From NCBI GenBank assembly GCA_018266455.1, contig JAFEAJ010000015.1:1-64000 (forward strand): a stretch of 64,000 nt of DNA, given 5' to 3'. Source of the stretch: Bacteroidota bacterium. Lineage in GTDB: Bacteria; Bacteroidota; Bacteroidia; Chitinophagales; Chitinophagaceae. The notes beneath the pieces are model-generated. The model worked only from the letters and a program-made list of their open reading frames with translations. It was not told the DNA's origin and ran no database searches. A program made the position numbers and the translations under genes. Of this stretch, positions 28,088 through 36,257 are shown piece by piece. The first letter of the stretch is position 1, and every line of letters begins with the position of its first letter.

Positions 28088-28308
28088 AAAATTAAAATGT
28101 TTTTGGCCATACAATGGAGCGCAAATGAAATAAAAAACGAAAATTTGTACCAGAGTTCGATAATTTATTGAGCCATGGCATAGCCCGGTAGTTTTCTATA
28201 TGCACCCGTAGTACTGCGCCAACCCAATGGATCAAATTTTAGCTTTCCCAAACAAGTTTTAAAAAGCATGCCTTAATTTTGTTTTATTGCCTGCATCAGA
28301 TCAATTAA

Positions 28309-29955
28309 ATGTTTATGAATAAAAAACACCTGTTTTGCGTAGCTGGCTTTTTGATTGTGCTCAGTTGTAAATCGAAAGACACAGCACCTCATACAACAAA
28401 GCCAAACAACCAGCATATTTCGGTGCTTACCCAGCATAATAACAACACCCGTAGCGGGTTAAATGATCATGAAACGGTGCTGCGCGATACCAACGTAAAT
28501 GCCAACCGCTTTGGCAGGCTCTTTAACCTGCCGGTTGATGACCAGGTTTATGCACAACCGCTTGTTGTGGGCAATGTTGCTATGAGCGGGACCAGCTATA
28601 ATGTGGTGTACATTGCTACAGTTAATAACACTATCTATGCTTATGATGCTGACGGAGGGTCCTTATTCTGGAAAAAGAATTACACATCGCCAGGTATGAG
28701 GCCGCCCAAAAATTCAGATATGACACAAGCTTGCGGCGGGCTTTATTATGACTTCAGTGGCAATATCGGTATTGTAGGAACACCGGTAATTGATTCCATT
28801 AGCCAAACAATTTACTTTGTGGCCAGGAGCACAAATAATGGGAACAGTTTTGTGCAATACCTGCATGCGGTTGACATTACCACCGGTAATGAAAGAACAG
28901 GCAGCCCTGTAATGATAACGGCAACCTATACCGGCAATGGGGACGGGAGCAATAACAATCAAATTATATTCGATGCACAAAGGCAAAATCAGCGCCAGGC
29001 GCTAACCCTTACCAACGGAGTGTTGTATGTTACTTTCTCATCTCATTGCGATTGGGGCCCTTATCACGGATGGATTTTGGGCTATAATGCTTCAACTTTG
29101 CAGCAGCAGGTGGTTTATAATGATTCGCCAGATGGCTATAATGCAGGGCTGTGGGAAAGCGGCACCGGCATGGCCGTTGACGATGGCGGCAGTTTGTATA
29201 TCGTTACAGGCAATGGCTCAGTAGGTATCAACAACGATCCGGCTAACCCGAGAAACAGGGGGGAAAGCGCCATGAAGCTTTCTGTAGCAGGAGCAACACT
29301 TAATATAAGCAGCTATTTTACGCCGTTCAACTTTGATTACCTTGAGGCGAACGACCTGGATTATGGCTGCATGGGTTCTTTCCTTATCCCTAATTCGAAT
29401 TATTTTTTTACAGGCGCTAAAGATGGCAACTTGTATTTGCTTAATAAAGACAATATGGGCGGCTACCAGGCCGCAACAAACCAGGTCCAGCAAACTATTT
29501 TTTTAAATGCGAATGCAAACCAGCATTGCCAGCCTTCTTATTACAAAGGAACTAATAAAGAGTACGTTTTTATATGGTCAGAGAACGATGCGCTCAAAGG
29601 ATTCTTATTTAACCGCAGCACCAATATGTTCGATGTTGGGTCCACTGTTGCAGGAATGAATGGCCCGGGTGGGCAAAACGGGGCAATGCTTGCTGTTTCT
29701 TCAAATGCCAATACCAGCGGAACAGGCATTTTGTGGGCTTCTTATTCCAAAGGTTGCGATGCCGAACACAGTGTGTGCCCGGGAATTTTAAGGGCATTTA
29801 ATGCTGATGACATTACCCAGGAGCTTTGGAACAGCGATCAAAGCGCTTCTGATGCTGTTGGGAATTATGCCAAATTTGCTTCGCCCACTATTGCTAACGG
29901 GCATGTATATCTTGCTACATTCTCAGGGTATGTGGCAGTATACGGATTGAAATAA
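28309..29955 (+). CDS. lipoprotein with PQQ-binding-like (quinoprotein) beta-propeller
   Basis: A 548-residue exported protein. The start reads MFMNKKHL; the second Met (28315) is an equally good start. A signal peptide ends in a lipobox, VLSC (Cys20, or Cys18 from the second Met), followed by KSKD, so a lipid-anchored protein in the periplasm or at the surface. The rest is a beta-propeller of PQQ-like repeats: VVYIATVNNTIYAYDADGG, then similar blades with YIVTGNG, GNLYLLNK and HVYLATFSGYVAVYG. I see no residues proving PQQ or metal binding, and many such Bacteroidota propellers are non-catalytic. The preceding 220 bases separate it from the synthase operon, so it probably has its own promoter. 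Confidence 0.75.
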   Translation: MFMNKKHLFCVAGFLIVLSCKSKDTAPHTTKPNNQHISVLTQHNNNTRSGLNDHETVLRDTNVNANRFGRLFNLPVDDQVYAQPLVVGNVAMSGTSYNVVYIATVNNTIYAYDADGGSLFWKKNYTSPGMRPPKNSDMTQACGGLYYDFSGNIGIVGTPVIDSISQTIYFVARSTNNGNSFVQYLHAVDITTGNERTGSPVMITATYTGNGDGSNNNQIIFDAQRQNQRQALTLTNGVLYVTFSSHCDWGPYHGWILGYNASTLQQQVVYNDSPDGYNAGLWESGTGMAVDDGGSLYIVTGNGSVGINNDPANPRNRGESAMKLSVAGATLNISSYFTPFNFDYLEANDLDYGCMGSFLIPNSNYFFTGAKDGNLYLLNKDNMGGYQAATNQVQQTIFLNANANQHCQPSYYKGTNKEYVFIWSENDALKGFLFNRSTNMFDVGSTVAGMNGPGGQNGAMLAVSSNANTSGTGILWASYSKGCDAEHSVCPGILRAFNADDITQELWNSDQSASDAVGNYAKFASPTIANGHVYLATFSGYVAVYGLK

Positions 29956-30148
29956 CTGTCGCTTGCGTCTTCTAAACATACACTATAATAGCCTTTTGTT
30001 CCCGGTAGTAATGCTAAAACCATTATGTTATTAAAATGGCCCGGACAGGAATTTATCAAACAGGAAAACCGCTAATAAAATTCTCCTGCCTTTAATCTAT
30101 CAATTTGGTATATTTAGCTTTCATCTCATCATTCTAAAACTAACACAC

Positions 30149-33100
30149 ATGAGGACATTCTGGCTGCGGCCGCCAGGGAAATTATTTTTTGTCCTGGCAC
30201 TCCTTTTACAAAGTTTATTTGGCATTGCCCAGCAACCCACTTTCCCGGTGAACGGCGTTGCCGACCCGCGGGCACGTACTTATGCATTCACACATGCTAC
30301 TATTGTTAAAGACGGGCAAACAACATTAGCCAATGCCACACTGGTTATCAGCGAAGGAAGAATAGTCGCTGCGGGCACCACTGCAGAGGTGCCGAAAGAT
30401 GCAGTAGTGATAGACTGCAGCGGGAAATATATTTATCCTTCCTTTATAGATATTTATAGCGATTATGGCATACCTGCTCCCGAAAGAAAAAAAGGCGGTT
30501 TTAATTTCCGGGGACCTTCGCAGTTAGAATCAGAGACAAAAGGTGCTTTTGGCTGGAACCAGGCCATCAAGCCAGAAGTAGACGGCTCAAAACTTTTTGT
30601 TGTTGATGAAGCGAAGGCAAAATCGTTGCGTGATGCAGGTTTTGGTTCAGTGCTCACACATCAAAAAGATGGCATTGCCAGGGGTACAGGTGTTTTTGTT
30701 ACATTGGCTGACGAAAAAGAAAACCTGGCAATCCTGAAAGAAAAAGCTTCTGCAAACTATTCATTCAATAAAGGATCGTCAACACAAAGCTATCCTACTT
30801 CGATGATGGGCTCAATTGCACTGCTCAGGCAAACTTACCTTGATGCGCAGTGGTACAAAAGCAAGCCTGCACAGGAAGGCGTGAACTTGAGCCTGCAGGC
30901 ATGGAATAATAACCAAGGCCTACCACAGATTTTTGAAGCAAACGACAAATGGAACGATTTGCGTGCAGACAGGATAGGCGATGAGTTTGGCGTGCAGTAC
31001 ATCATCAAAGGAGGCGGAAATGAATACCAGCGCATAGATGACATTGTTGCAACAAAGGCAGCTTTTATTTTATCACTGAACTTCCCGAAAGCGATGGATG
31101 TGGATGACCCTAACAACGCCCGTTTTGTTTCACTGGCAGATATGAAAGACTGGGAGCTTGCGCCAACAAACCCTGCAGCGCTTGAAAAAGCCAATATTGC
31201 TTTTTGCTTAACCGCTGCTGATGTGAAAGACCCGAAAGAATTTATTACAAACCTGCACAAAGCTTTGGAATATGGCCTTAGCGAAGCCAAGGCTTTTGAA
31301 GCGCTCACAAAAGTGCCAGCTTCTCTTTTGGGTGTTTACGACCAGGTGGGAAGCATCGATGCGGGCAAGATTGCCAACTTCCTTATTGCTAACGGGCCTA
31401 TCTTCAATGAAAAAACAGCTATAATTGAAAACTGGGTGCAGGGGAAAAAATATGAAGTGAAAGAAGGTGAATGGAGCGATGCGAGGGGAACTTACAGCCT
31501 TGCTATTACATCGCCATCAGGCGCCTCTAACTATGCGATTGATGTAAAAAGCAATAATAGCGCAAATGTTATCGGCAAAGACACATTGCCTGCAAAATTC
31601 AGTTTCGATGGAAAAATTGTAAAATTTAGTTTCTCGCCATCAGCCTCTCAAAAGCCCATGGTCCACGATAAAGATGCACAACCGGCACCAGGCAAAGAAA
31701 AGTTTAACGGGGGCTTGCCCGGCAGCGGTGCAGTTGTTTTGCTTAGTGGCGTGGCCAATGGGAACACCTGGAGCGGAAATGGGATAGATACTGCAGGCAA
31801 TCAAATAACCTGGTCTGCCTCTTTAATAAAAGCAGCAGGCGCTGAAACCGAAAAAGAAAAGAAAAAACAAGAGCCGAAAATCGGGAAAGTGCTTTATCCT
31901 TTTGATGGTTATGGATGGGATGAATTGCCAAAACCTGAAACCATGCTCATCAAAAATACAACAGTTTGGACCAATGAAAAAGAAGGGGTATTGCAGCATA
32001 CAGATGTGCTGATCAGGAATGGGAAGATTGCCGAAATTGGCAAAGATTTGCCAGGCGCTTCTGCAAAAATAATTGACGGCACTGGAAAATACCTTACTGC
32101 TGGAATAATTGATGAACACTCGCACATTGCTGCCGCTTCCATCAACGAGGGGGCGCAGTCTGTTACTTCTGAAGTGCGCATCGGCGACAACCTTAACCCA
32201 GAAGATATTAATATTTACCGGCAGCTTGCCGGAGGCGTTACCTCTTCCCACATTCTTCATGGCTCTGCAAATACAATCGGCGGCCAGACGCAGTTGATCA
32301 AATTGCGCTGGGGCGCTGATGATGAAGGGCTCAAGTTCAGGAACTGGGATCCCTTCATCAAGTTTGCGCTCGGCGAAAATGTGAAACGGACAACTGCAAT
32401 GGGCAATAACCGTTTCCCTGATACGCGCATGGGCGTTGACCAGGTGCTGGTAGATGCTTTCACACGAGCCCTCGATTATGAAAGGCAATGGAAAACTGCT
32501 GAAGAAAATAATAAAAGGAAAGGTGCAAAACCCGTGGTGATCAGAAGGGACCTGGAGTTGGACGCGCTGGCAGAAATTTTAAACCATAAGCGGTTTATAA
32601 CCTGCCATTCTTATGTGCAAAGCGAAATCACCGATCTGATAAGGGTCGCTGACAGGTTCGGCTTTACCGTGAACACATTTACGCATGTGCTTGAGGGTTA
32701 TAAAGTGGCTGACAAAATAAAAGCGCACGGATCGAGCACTTCTACTTTTTCCGATTGGTGGGAATACAAGATGGAAGTGCAAGACGCAATCCCTTACAAC
32801 GCATCTATCATGCAAAGGATGGGGCTGAATGTCTGTATCAATTCCGATGATGCAGAACAGGCGCGGCACCTGAACCAGGAAGCCGCTAAAAGCATGAAGT
32901 ATGGCGGCATGAGCGAAGAAGAAGCCTGGAAGATGGTAACGATCAACCCGGCGAAAGCATTGCATGTTGCAGACCGGGTAGGCAGTATCAAAGTAGGGAA
33001 AGATGCGGATGTAGTATTGTGGAGCGATGATCCGCTGAGCATTTATGCAAAACCGCTCAAAACAATTGTTGATGGCACTGTTTATTTTGACATAGACAGG

Positions 33101-33298
33101 GATGAAGCTGCAAGAAGATATATTTCAGAAGAAAGGAACAGGCTTATCCAAAAAATGATCGCTGAAAAAAAATCGGGCGCTCCGACACGGCCTGCAACCC
33201 CCAGCTTTAATGTGCTGCTGAGCTGTGGCGATCATGGGCACCATGATGGGCTGATTACTGTTGATGTGAGCGATGATGACATGATTAATTCAAACTAA
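30149..33298 (+). CDS. exported double amidohydrolase (two fused amidohydrolase-like domains)
   Basis: A 1049-residue protein with a signal peptide (about 1-28, FGIAQQ). The N-terminal half (about 40-450) has the small beta-sandwich and barrel layout of amidohydrolases, but where HxH is expected it reads FIDIYSDYG, so the metal site is lost. A beta-rich linker (about 450-590) with Lys-rich stretches follows. The C-terminal half (about 600-1010) is an intact imidazolonepropionase-like amidohydrolase: DEHSH (His657, His659), CHSY (His820), FTHVLEG (His846) and NSDDAE (Asp900), closing with GSIKVGKDADVVLW. Such enzymes hydrolyse C-N bonds in cyclic amides or dipeptides; the substrate here is unknown. 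A second amidohydrolase gene starts 14 bases after the stop, forming a two-gene operon. Confidence 0.85.
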   Translation: MRTFWLRPPGKLFFVLALLLQSLFGIAQQPTFPVNGVADPRARTYAFTHATIVKDGQTTLANATLVISEGRIVAAGTTAEVPKDAVVIDCSGKYIYPSFIDIYSDYGIPAPERKKGGFNFRGPSQLESETKGAFGWNQAIKPEVDGSKLFVVDEAKAKSLRDAGFGSVLTHQKDGIARGTGVFVTLADEKENLAILKEKASANYSFNKGSSTQSYPTSMMGSIALLRQTYLDAQWYKSKPAQEGVNLSLQAWNNNQGLPQIFEANDKWNDLRADRIGDEFGVQYIIKGGGNEYQRIDDIVATKAAFILSLNFPKAMDVDDPNNARFVSLADMKDWELAPTNPAALEKANIAFCLTAADVKDPKEFITNLHKALEYGLSEAKAFEALTKVPASLLGVYDQVGSIDAGKIANFLIANGPIFNEKTAIIENWVQGKKYEVKEGEWSDARGTYSLAITSPSGASNYAIDVKSNNSANVIGKDTLPAKFSFDGKIVKFSFSPSASQKPMVHDKDAQPAPGKEKFNGGLPGSGAVVLLSGVANGNTWSGNGIDTAGNQITWSASLIKAAGAETEKEKKKQEPKIGKVLYPFDGYGWDELPKPETMLIKNTTVWTNEKEGVLQHTDVLIRNGKIAEIGKDLPGASAKIIDGTGKYLTAGIIDEHSHIAAASINEGAQSVTSEVRIGDNLNPEDINIYRQLAGGVTSSHILHGSANTIGGQTQLIKLRWGADDEGLKFRNWDPFIKFALGENVKRTTAMGNNRFPDTRMGVDQVLVDAFTRALDYERQWKTAEENNKRKGAKPVVIRRDLELDALAEILNHKRFITCHSYVQSEITDLIRVADRFGFTVNTFTHVLEGYKVADKIKAHGSSTSTFSDWWEYKMEVQDAIPYNASIMQRMGLNVCINSDDAEQARHLNQEAAKSMKYGGMSEEEAWKMVTINPAKALHVADRVGSIKVGKDADVVLWSDDPLSIYAKPLKTIVDGTVYFDIDRDEAARRYISEERNRLIQKMIAEKKSGAPTRPATPSFNVLLSCGDHGHHDGLITVDVSDDDMINSN

Positions 33299-33312
33299 TA
33301 ATACTATAGGAA

Positions 33313-34623
33313 ATGAAAAAGTATTTGACGATAATAACATGCATGAGTTTTTCAGTAATTGCTTTTTCGCAGGCAGATGTATATCCTGCAAAAGAATATA
33401 AAGGAAAACTATTTATTGCCAATGGCACGGTACATGTCGGGAACGGGCAGGTAATTGAAAATGCAACAATCGAAGTGAATGATGGCAAGATTGTTCAGGT
33501 AGGCACAAATGTTACCGTGCCCCAGGAAGGCGCAAAAGTAGTAGACGCCAAAGGGAAACAGGTGTACCCCGGGTTGATCCTCTCGGAAACAGACCTTGGC
33601 CTGAAAGAGATCGGTAATGGCGTGCGCGGCTCCAACGACTATCTTGAATTGGGCGACCTGAACCCGAATGTGCGCTCTATTGTTGCTTATAATACCGATT
33701 CAAAGGTTACTGGCACCCTGCGGGCCAATGGCATTCTGCTGGCAGGCATTACGCCCGCAGGGGGCGCCATCAGCGGTTCTTCTTCAGTAGTACAGCTTGA
33801 TGCATGGAATTGGGAAGACGCTGCTTATAAAATGGACAACGCAATCCATTTGAATATGCCATCATTTATTAACAGGCCAAACCGTTTCGCTATTTTCTTC
33901 GGCCTGCCGATTGACAATACCGATCCAACAAAAAAAGCACTTGAGAAAATGGATGAGCTGAAATCTTTCTTCCGCCAGGCAAAAGCATATTTTGAAGAAC
34001 CTGTTCATAAACAAACTAACCTGAAATTTGAGGCTGTAAAAGGACTGTTCAATAAGTCAGAAAAATTTTTTGTTCATTGCAACGAGGCCAAACAGATGCT
34101 GGCAGCTATTGATTTCGCAAAAGAGTTCGGGTTTGAGGTAACCATTGTTGGCGGCAGCGAAAGCTTTTTGATAGCCGATCTATTGAAACAAAATAACATT
34201 TCCGTGATATTGCAACAAATGCACGAACTGCCTTCAACTGACGATGACGATTATGATCAGCCATATAAAACGCCTGCTGTTTTGCAAAAAGCAGGTGTGC
34301 TTTTTGCCATTAACGACAACCATGAAGAAAGCCGTTATCGCAACCTGATGTTCAATGCCGGTACGGCAGCGGCTTACGGGCTAACAAAAGAACAGGCACT
34401 TGAGGCCATCACATTGAGCGCAGCCAAAATTTTAGGCGTTGCAGACAGGACAGGCTCCCTTGAGCCTGGAAAAGATGCAAACATAGTGGTTAGTGATGGC
34501 GACATCCTCGATATGCGCACAAGCATCATCTCAAAAGCTTTTATACAAGGCAGGGAAGTGAGCCTTGAAAATAAGCAAACACAGCTTTATGAACGGTACA
34601 AATATAAATATGGATTGAAATAA
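33313..34623 (+). CDS. exported amidohydrolase-fold protein lacking the HxH metal motif
   Basis: A 436-residue protein with a signal peptide (about 1-20, AFSQ). It has the amidohydrolase N-terminal sandwich (VVDAKGKQVYPGLI, residues 76-89), but the following segment is SETDLGL (91-97) where metal-binding HxH would stand. Late motifs of the fold are kept (NDNHEE, and LEPGKDANIVVSDG near 395). It resembles the degenerate N-terminal half of the upstream 1049-residue protein more than an active enzyme. Co-transcription suggests that it partners the upstream protein, possibly as a structural or regulatory subunit; this is inference. A strong terminator follows. Confidence 0.8.
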   Translation: MKKYLTIITCMSFSVIAFSQADVYPAKEYKGKLFIANGTVHVGNGQVIENATIEVNDGKIVQVGTNVTVPQEGAKVVDAKGKQVYPGLILSETDLGLKEIGNGVRGSNDYLELGDLNPNVRSIVAYNTDSKVTGTLRANGILLAGITPAGGAISGSSSVVQLDAWNWEDAAYKMDNAIHLNMPSFINRPNRFAIFFGLPIDNTDPTKKALEKMDELKSFFRQAKAYFEEPVHKQTNLKFEAVKGLFNKSEKFFVHCNEAKQMLAAIDFAKEFGFEVTIVGGSESFLIADLLKQNNISVILQQMHELPSTDDDDYDQPYKTPAVLQKAGVLFAINDNHEESRYRNLMFNAGTAAAYGLTKEQALEAITLSAAKILGVADRTGSLEPGKDANIVVSDGDILDMRTSIISKAFIQGREVSLENKQTQLYERYKYKYGLK

Positions 34624-34643
34624 GTGTGATGAAATATAATTTG

Positions 34644-34678
34644 TAAAAAAAAATCCTGCGTCCGCAGGATTTTTTTGC
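34644..34678 (+). terminator. Rho-independent terminator after the amidohydrolase pair
   Basis: A run of A leads into AATCCTGCG, a two-base loop and CGCAGGATT (arms 34652-34660 and 34663-34671), then a T run. This is a perfect 9-base-pair stem 20 bases after the stop codon; the A and T flanks would let it work in both directions. Confidence 0.9.
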
Positions 34679-35198
34679 TTTCAGTTCCTTTGAACAATGG
34701 GAATGTTTATTAACGGCTTAATAAGGCAGTGTACTTAAATGAATAAGCACCAATATTAATTTGGCATTAAGAGTGAGCAGGCGCATATATCACTTAGCCC
34801 TCTGCAGTTATTATTCTTTCTTTCAACCGAAGGGAAAAAAAGTGGCAAAACCGGCTCTTGCGAAAATTTCATGCCCATGTTACTGCTGCTATCAGCCAGA
34901 GTTTTCTGCTGTGCCTCACCAGGCCCTGGGTAAGGGCCTATTTGAAAAACTGATATTGAAGTTGATTTTACTGAAGAATATTTTATACGCTAAATATTTA
35001 ATGGCGTACCCGGACTGAAGTTGAAAATAGCAATCAGATGAGCACACACTCGCCTGCTGGCATAGCAGAAAACGCTCCGTTGGATGTTCGTTTCAACTGG
35101 ATCCATGTGCCACGGAAGCATTGGGCAAGGCAGGAAATGTTGCCCTGGTTGCTATCAGGATTGGCTTTTGCGCGGTGTTTTGTTTGCCTTGCGATAGA
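34679..35198. other. intergenic region between convergent genes
   Basis: About 520 bases lie between the amidohydrolase terminator and the end of the minus-strand isomerase. An 85-codon frame at 34761-35018 has an unlikely composition (Cys- and Lys-rich) and was not accepted. A better short frame occupies 35038-35202 and is listed separately. No RNA gene or mobile element was recognised. Confidence 0.45.
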
Positions 35199-35202
35199 TT
35201 AA
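35038..35202 (+). CDS. possible small ORF, 54 residues
   Basis: An ATG at 35038 opens 54 codons to TAA 35200-35202 (begins MSTHSPAGIAENAPLDVRF). The second half is rich in Trp, Cys and Arg with one hydrophobic patch (LPWLLSGLAFARCFVCLA). Its stop overlaps that of the convergent isomerase gene: the bases TTAA serve both. No family was recognised. It could be a true small gene, a decayed fragment or chance. Confidence 0.25.
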   Translation: MSTHSPAGIAENAPLDVRFNWIHVPRKHWARQEMLPWLLSGLAFARCFVCLAID

Positions 35203-36092
35203 TCCACCGCAAATCCGTTCTTCAATAAATAGCTCCTGCTTTCTTTTATTGCCTTAAACACATCTCCTTCCACCACATCCATTTCGAGCACCATCCATTT
35301 AACATGGTCATCGGCTGCTTTTGCAATAGCCGGAAAGTTTTGTTTGCCTTTGCCAAGCGCTACCATTGGGTCAGGATTGTCTTCAGCTAAGTTATCATGG
35401 TATATGGCAGGGCCATCTTTCATGTGCAGCATTTCGGCACGTTTTCCAAATGTTGCGATGATCGCTGCGGGGTCCTGCCCGGCCACTTTCACCCAATACG
35501 TATCAATCTCAAAAAAAATATTTTTATCTGTTCCTTCAAGCAACCATTCATACACAAAGCGATTGCCAACACGGTTCCTGTATTCCCACCAGTGGTTATG
35601 CAAGCCGAACAGCAGCCCGTTGGCTTTGGCAAAACGGCTGGCTTCATTATAAATGCCAATCAATTCTTTGGTCCCGTCAAGGCTGCTGTATCGTTTGTCT
35701 TCCGGCCAGCCATGCCATATCATACGCTTGCAACCAAATGCTTCTGCAGTTTGCAGCATGGCGTTTTTTTTATCGCCAACAGGAATTTCAATATGGCTGG
35801 AGCAAACTTGCAGGCCTGCTTCCTTCAAATGTTTTGCTGCTTCTTTTAATGTGATATTTTTTGGCCAGAAGGCAGTTTCAACTGTTTTAATGCCAATTTC
35901 AGAAAGACGATGAAGCGTGCCTGCTAAGTTTTTCTCTATTTCTTTTCTTACGGTATACAACTGTAAAGCCATTTTAGGTTTTGCAGCACTGAGTTCTGAA
36001 AGTGCAAATTCAGGAAGCAACAATGAGCCGAGCGCAACGGTCGCGCCTGACCTTAAAAATTCTCGCCTTGGCAATTGTTTTGGAGTAACCAT
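35199..36092 (-). CDS. sugar phosphate isomerase/epimerase family TIM-barrel protein, Tat-exported
   Basis: A 297-residue protein. The N-terminus shows a twin-arginine signal, PRREFLRSG (Arg9-Arg10), followed by a hydrophobic stretch, so it should be folded in the cytosol and exported to the periplasm. The mature part begins MALQLYTVRKEIE and has the xylose-isomerase-like TIM barrel pattern of the family: SSHIE, LHNHWWE, FEIDTYWV, EMLHMKDG and VLEMDV, which carry the usual His/Glu/Asp metal ligands. Family members isomerise or epimerise keto-sugars or inositols, or act in sugar breakdown; this substrate is unknown. It lies alone, convergent with the amidohydrolase operon and downstream of nothing on its own strand within 160 bases, so it probably has its own promoter. 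Confidence 0.85.
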   Translation of the reverse strand: MVTPKQLPRREFLRSGATVALGSLLLPEFALSELSAAKPKMALQLYTVRKEIEKNLAGTLHRLSEIGIKTVETAFWPKNITLKEAAKHLKEAGLQVCSSHIEIPVGDKKNAMLQTAEAFGCKRMIWHGWPEDKRYSSLDGTKELIGIYNEASRFAKANGLLFGLHNHWWEYRNRVGNRFVYEWLLEGTDKNIFFEIDTYWVKVAGQDPAAIIATFGKRAEMLHMKDGPAIYHDNLAEDNPDPMVALGKGKQNFPAIAKAADDHVKWMVLEMDVVEGDVFKAIKESRSYLLKNGFAVD

Positions 36093-36257
36093 ATCAAAAG
36101 ATTTTGCATTGAAAAAAAATAAATACCGCAGAGCAATATTTTAAGTTACGGAATCTTTTGCCAGTAATGTTTCCGGGGGGTAAGGGCTGCTATCCAATCA
36201 GGCGAATATAGCCACAAGCTCATTTATTTTTCAAAGTTCAGCTCTTATCACTGCTTT

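Noticed and set aside
34761..35018. 85-codon frame downstream of the amidohydrolase terminator
   Set aside because: Begins after a strong terminator, has an odd Cys/Lys/Leu composition and no recognisable motif.
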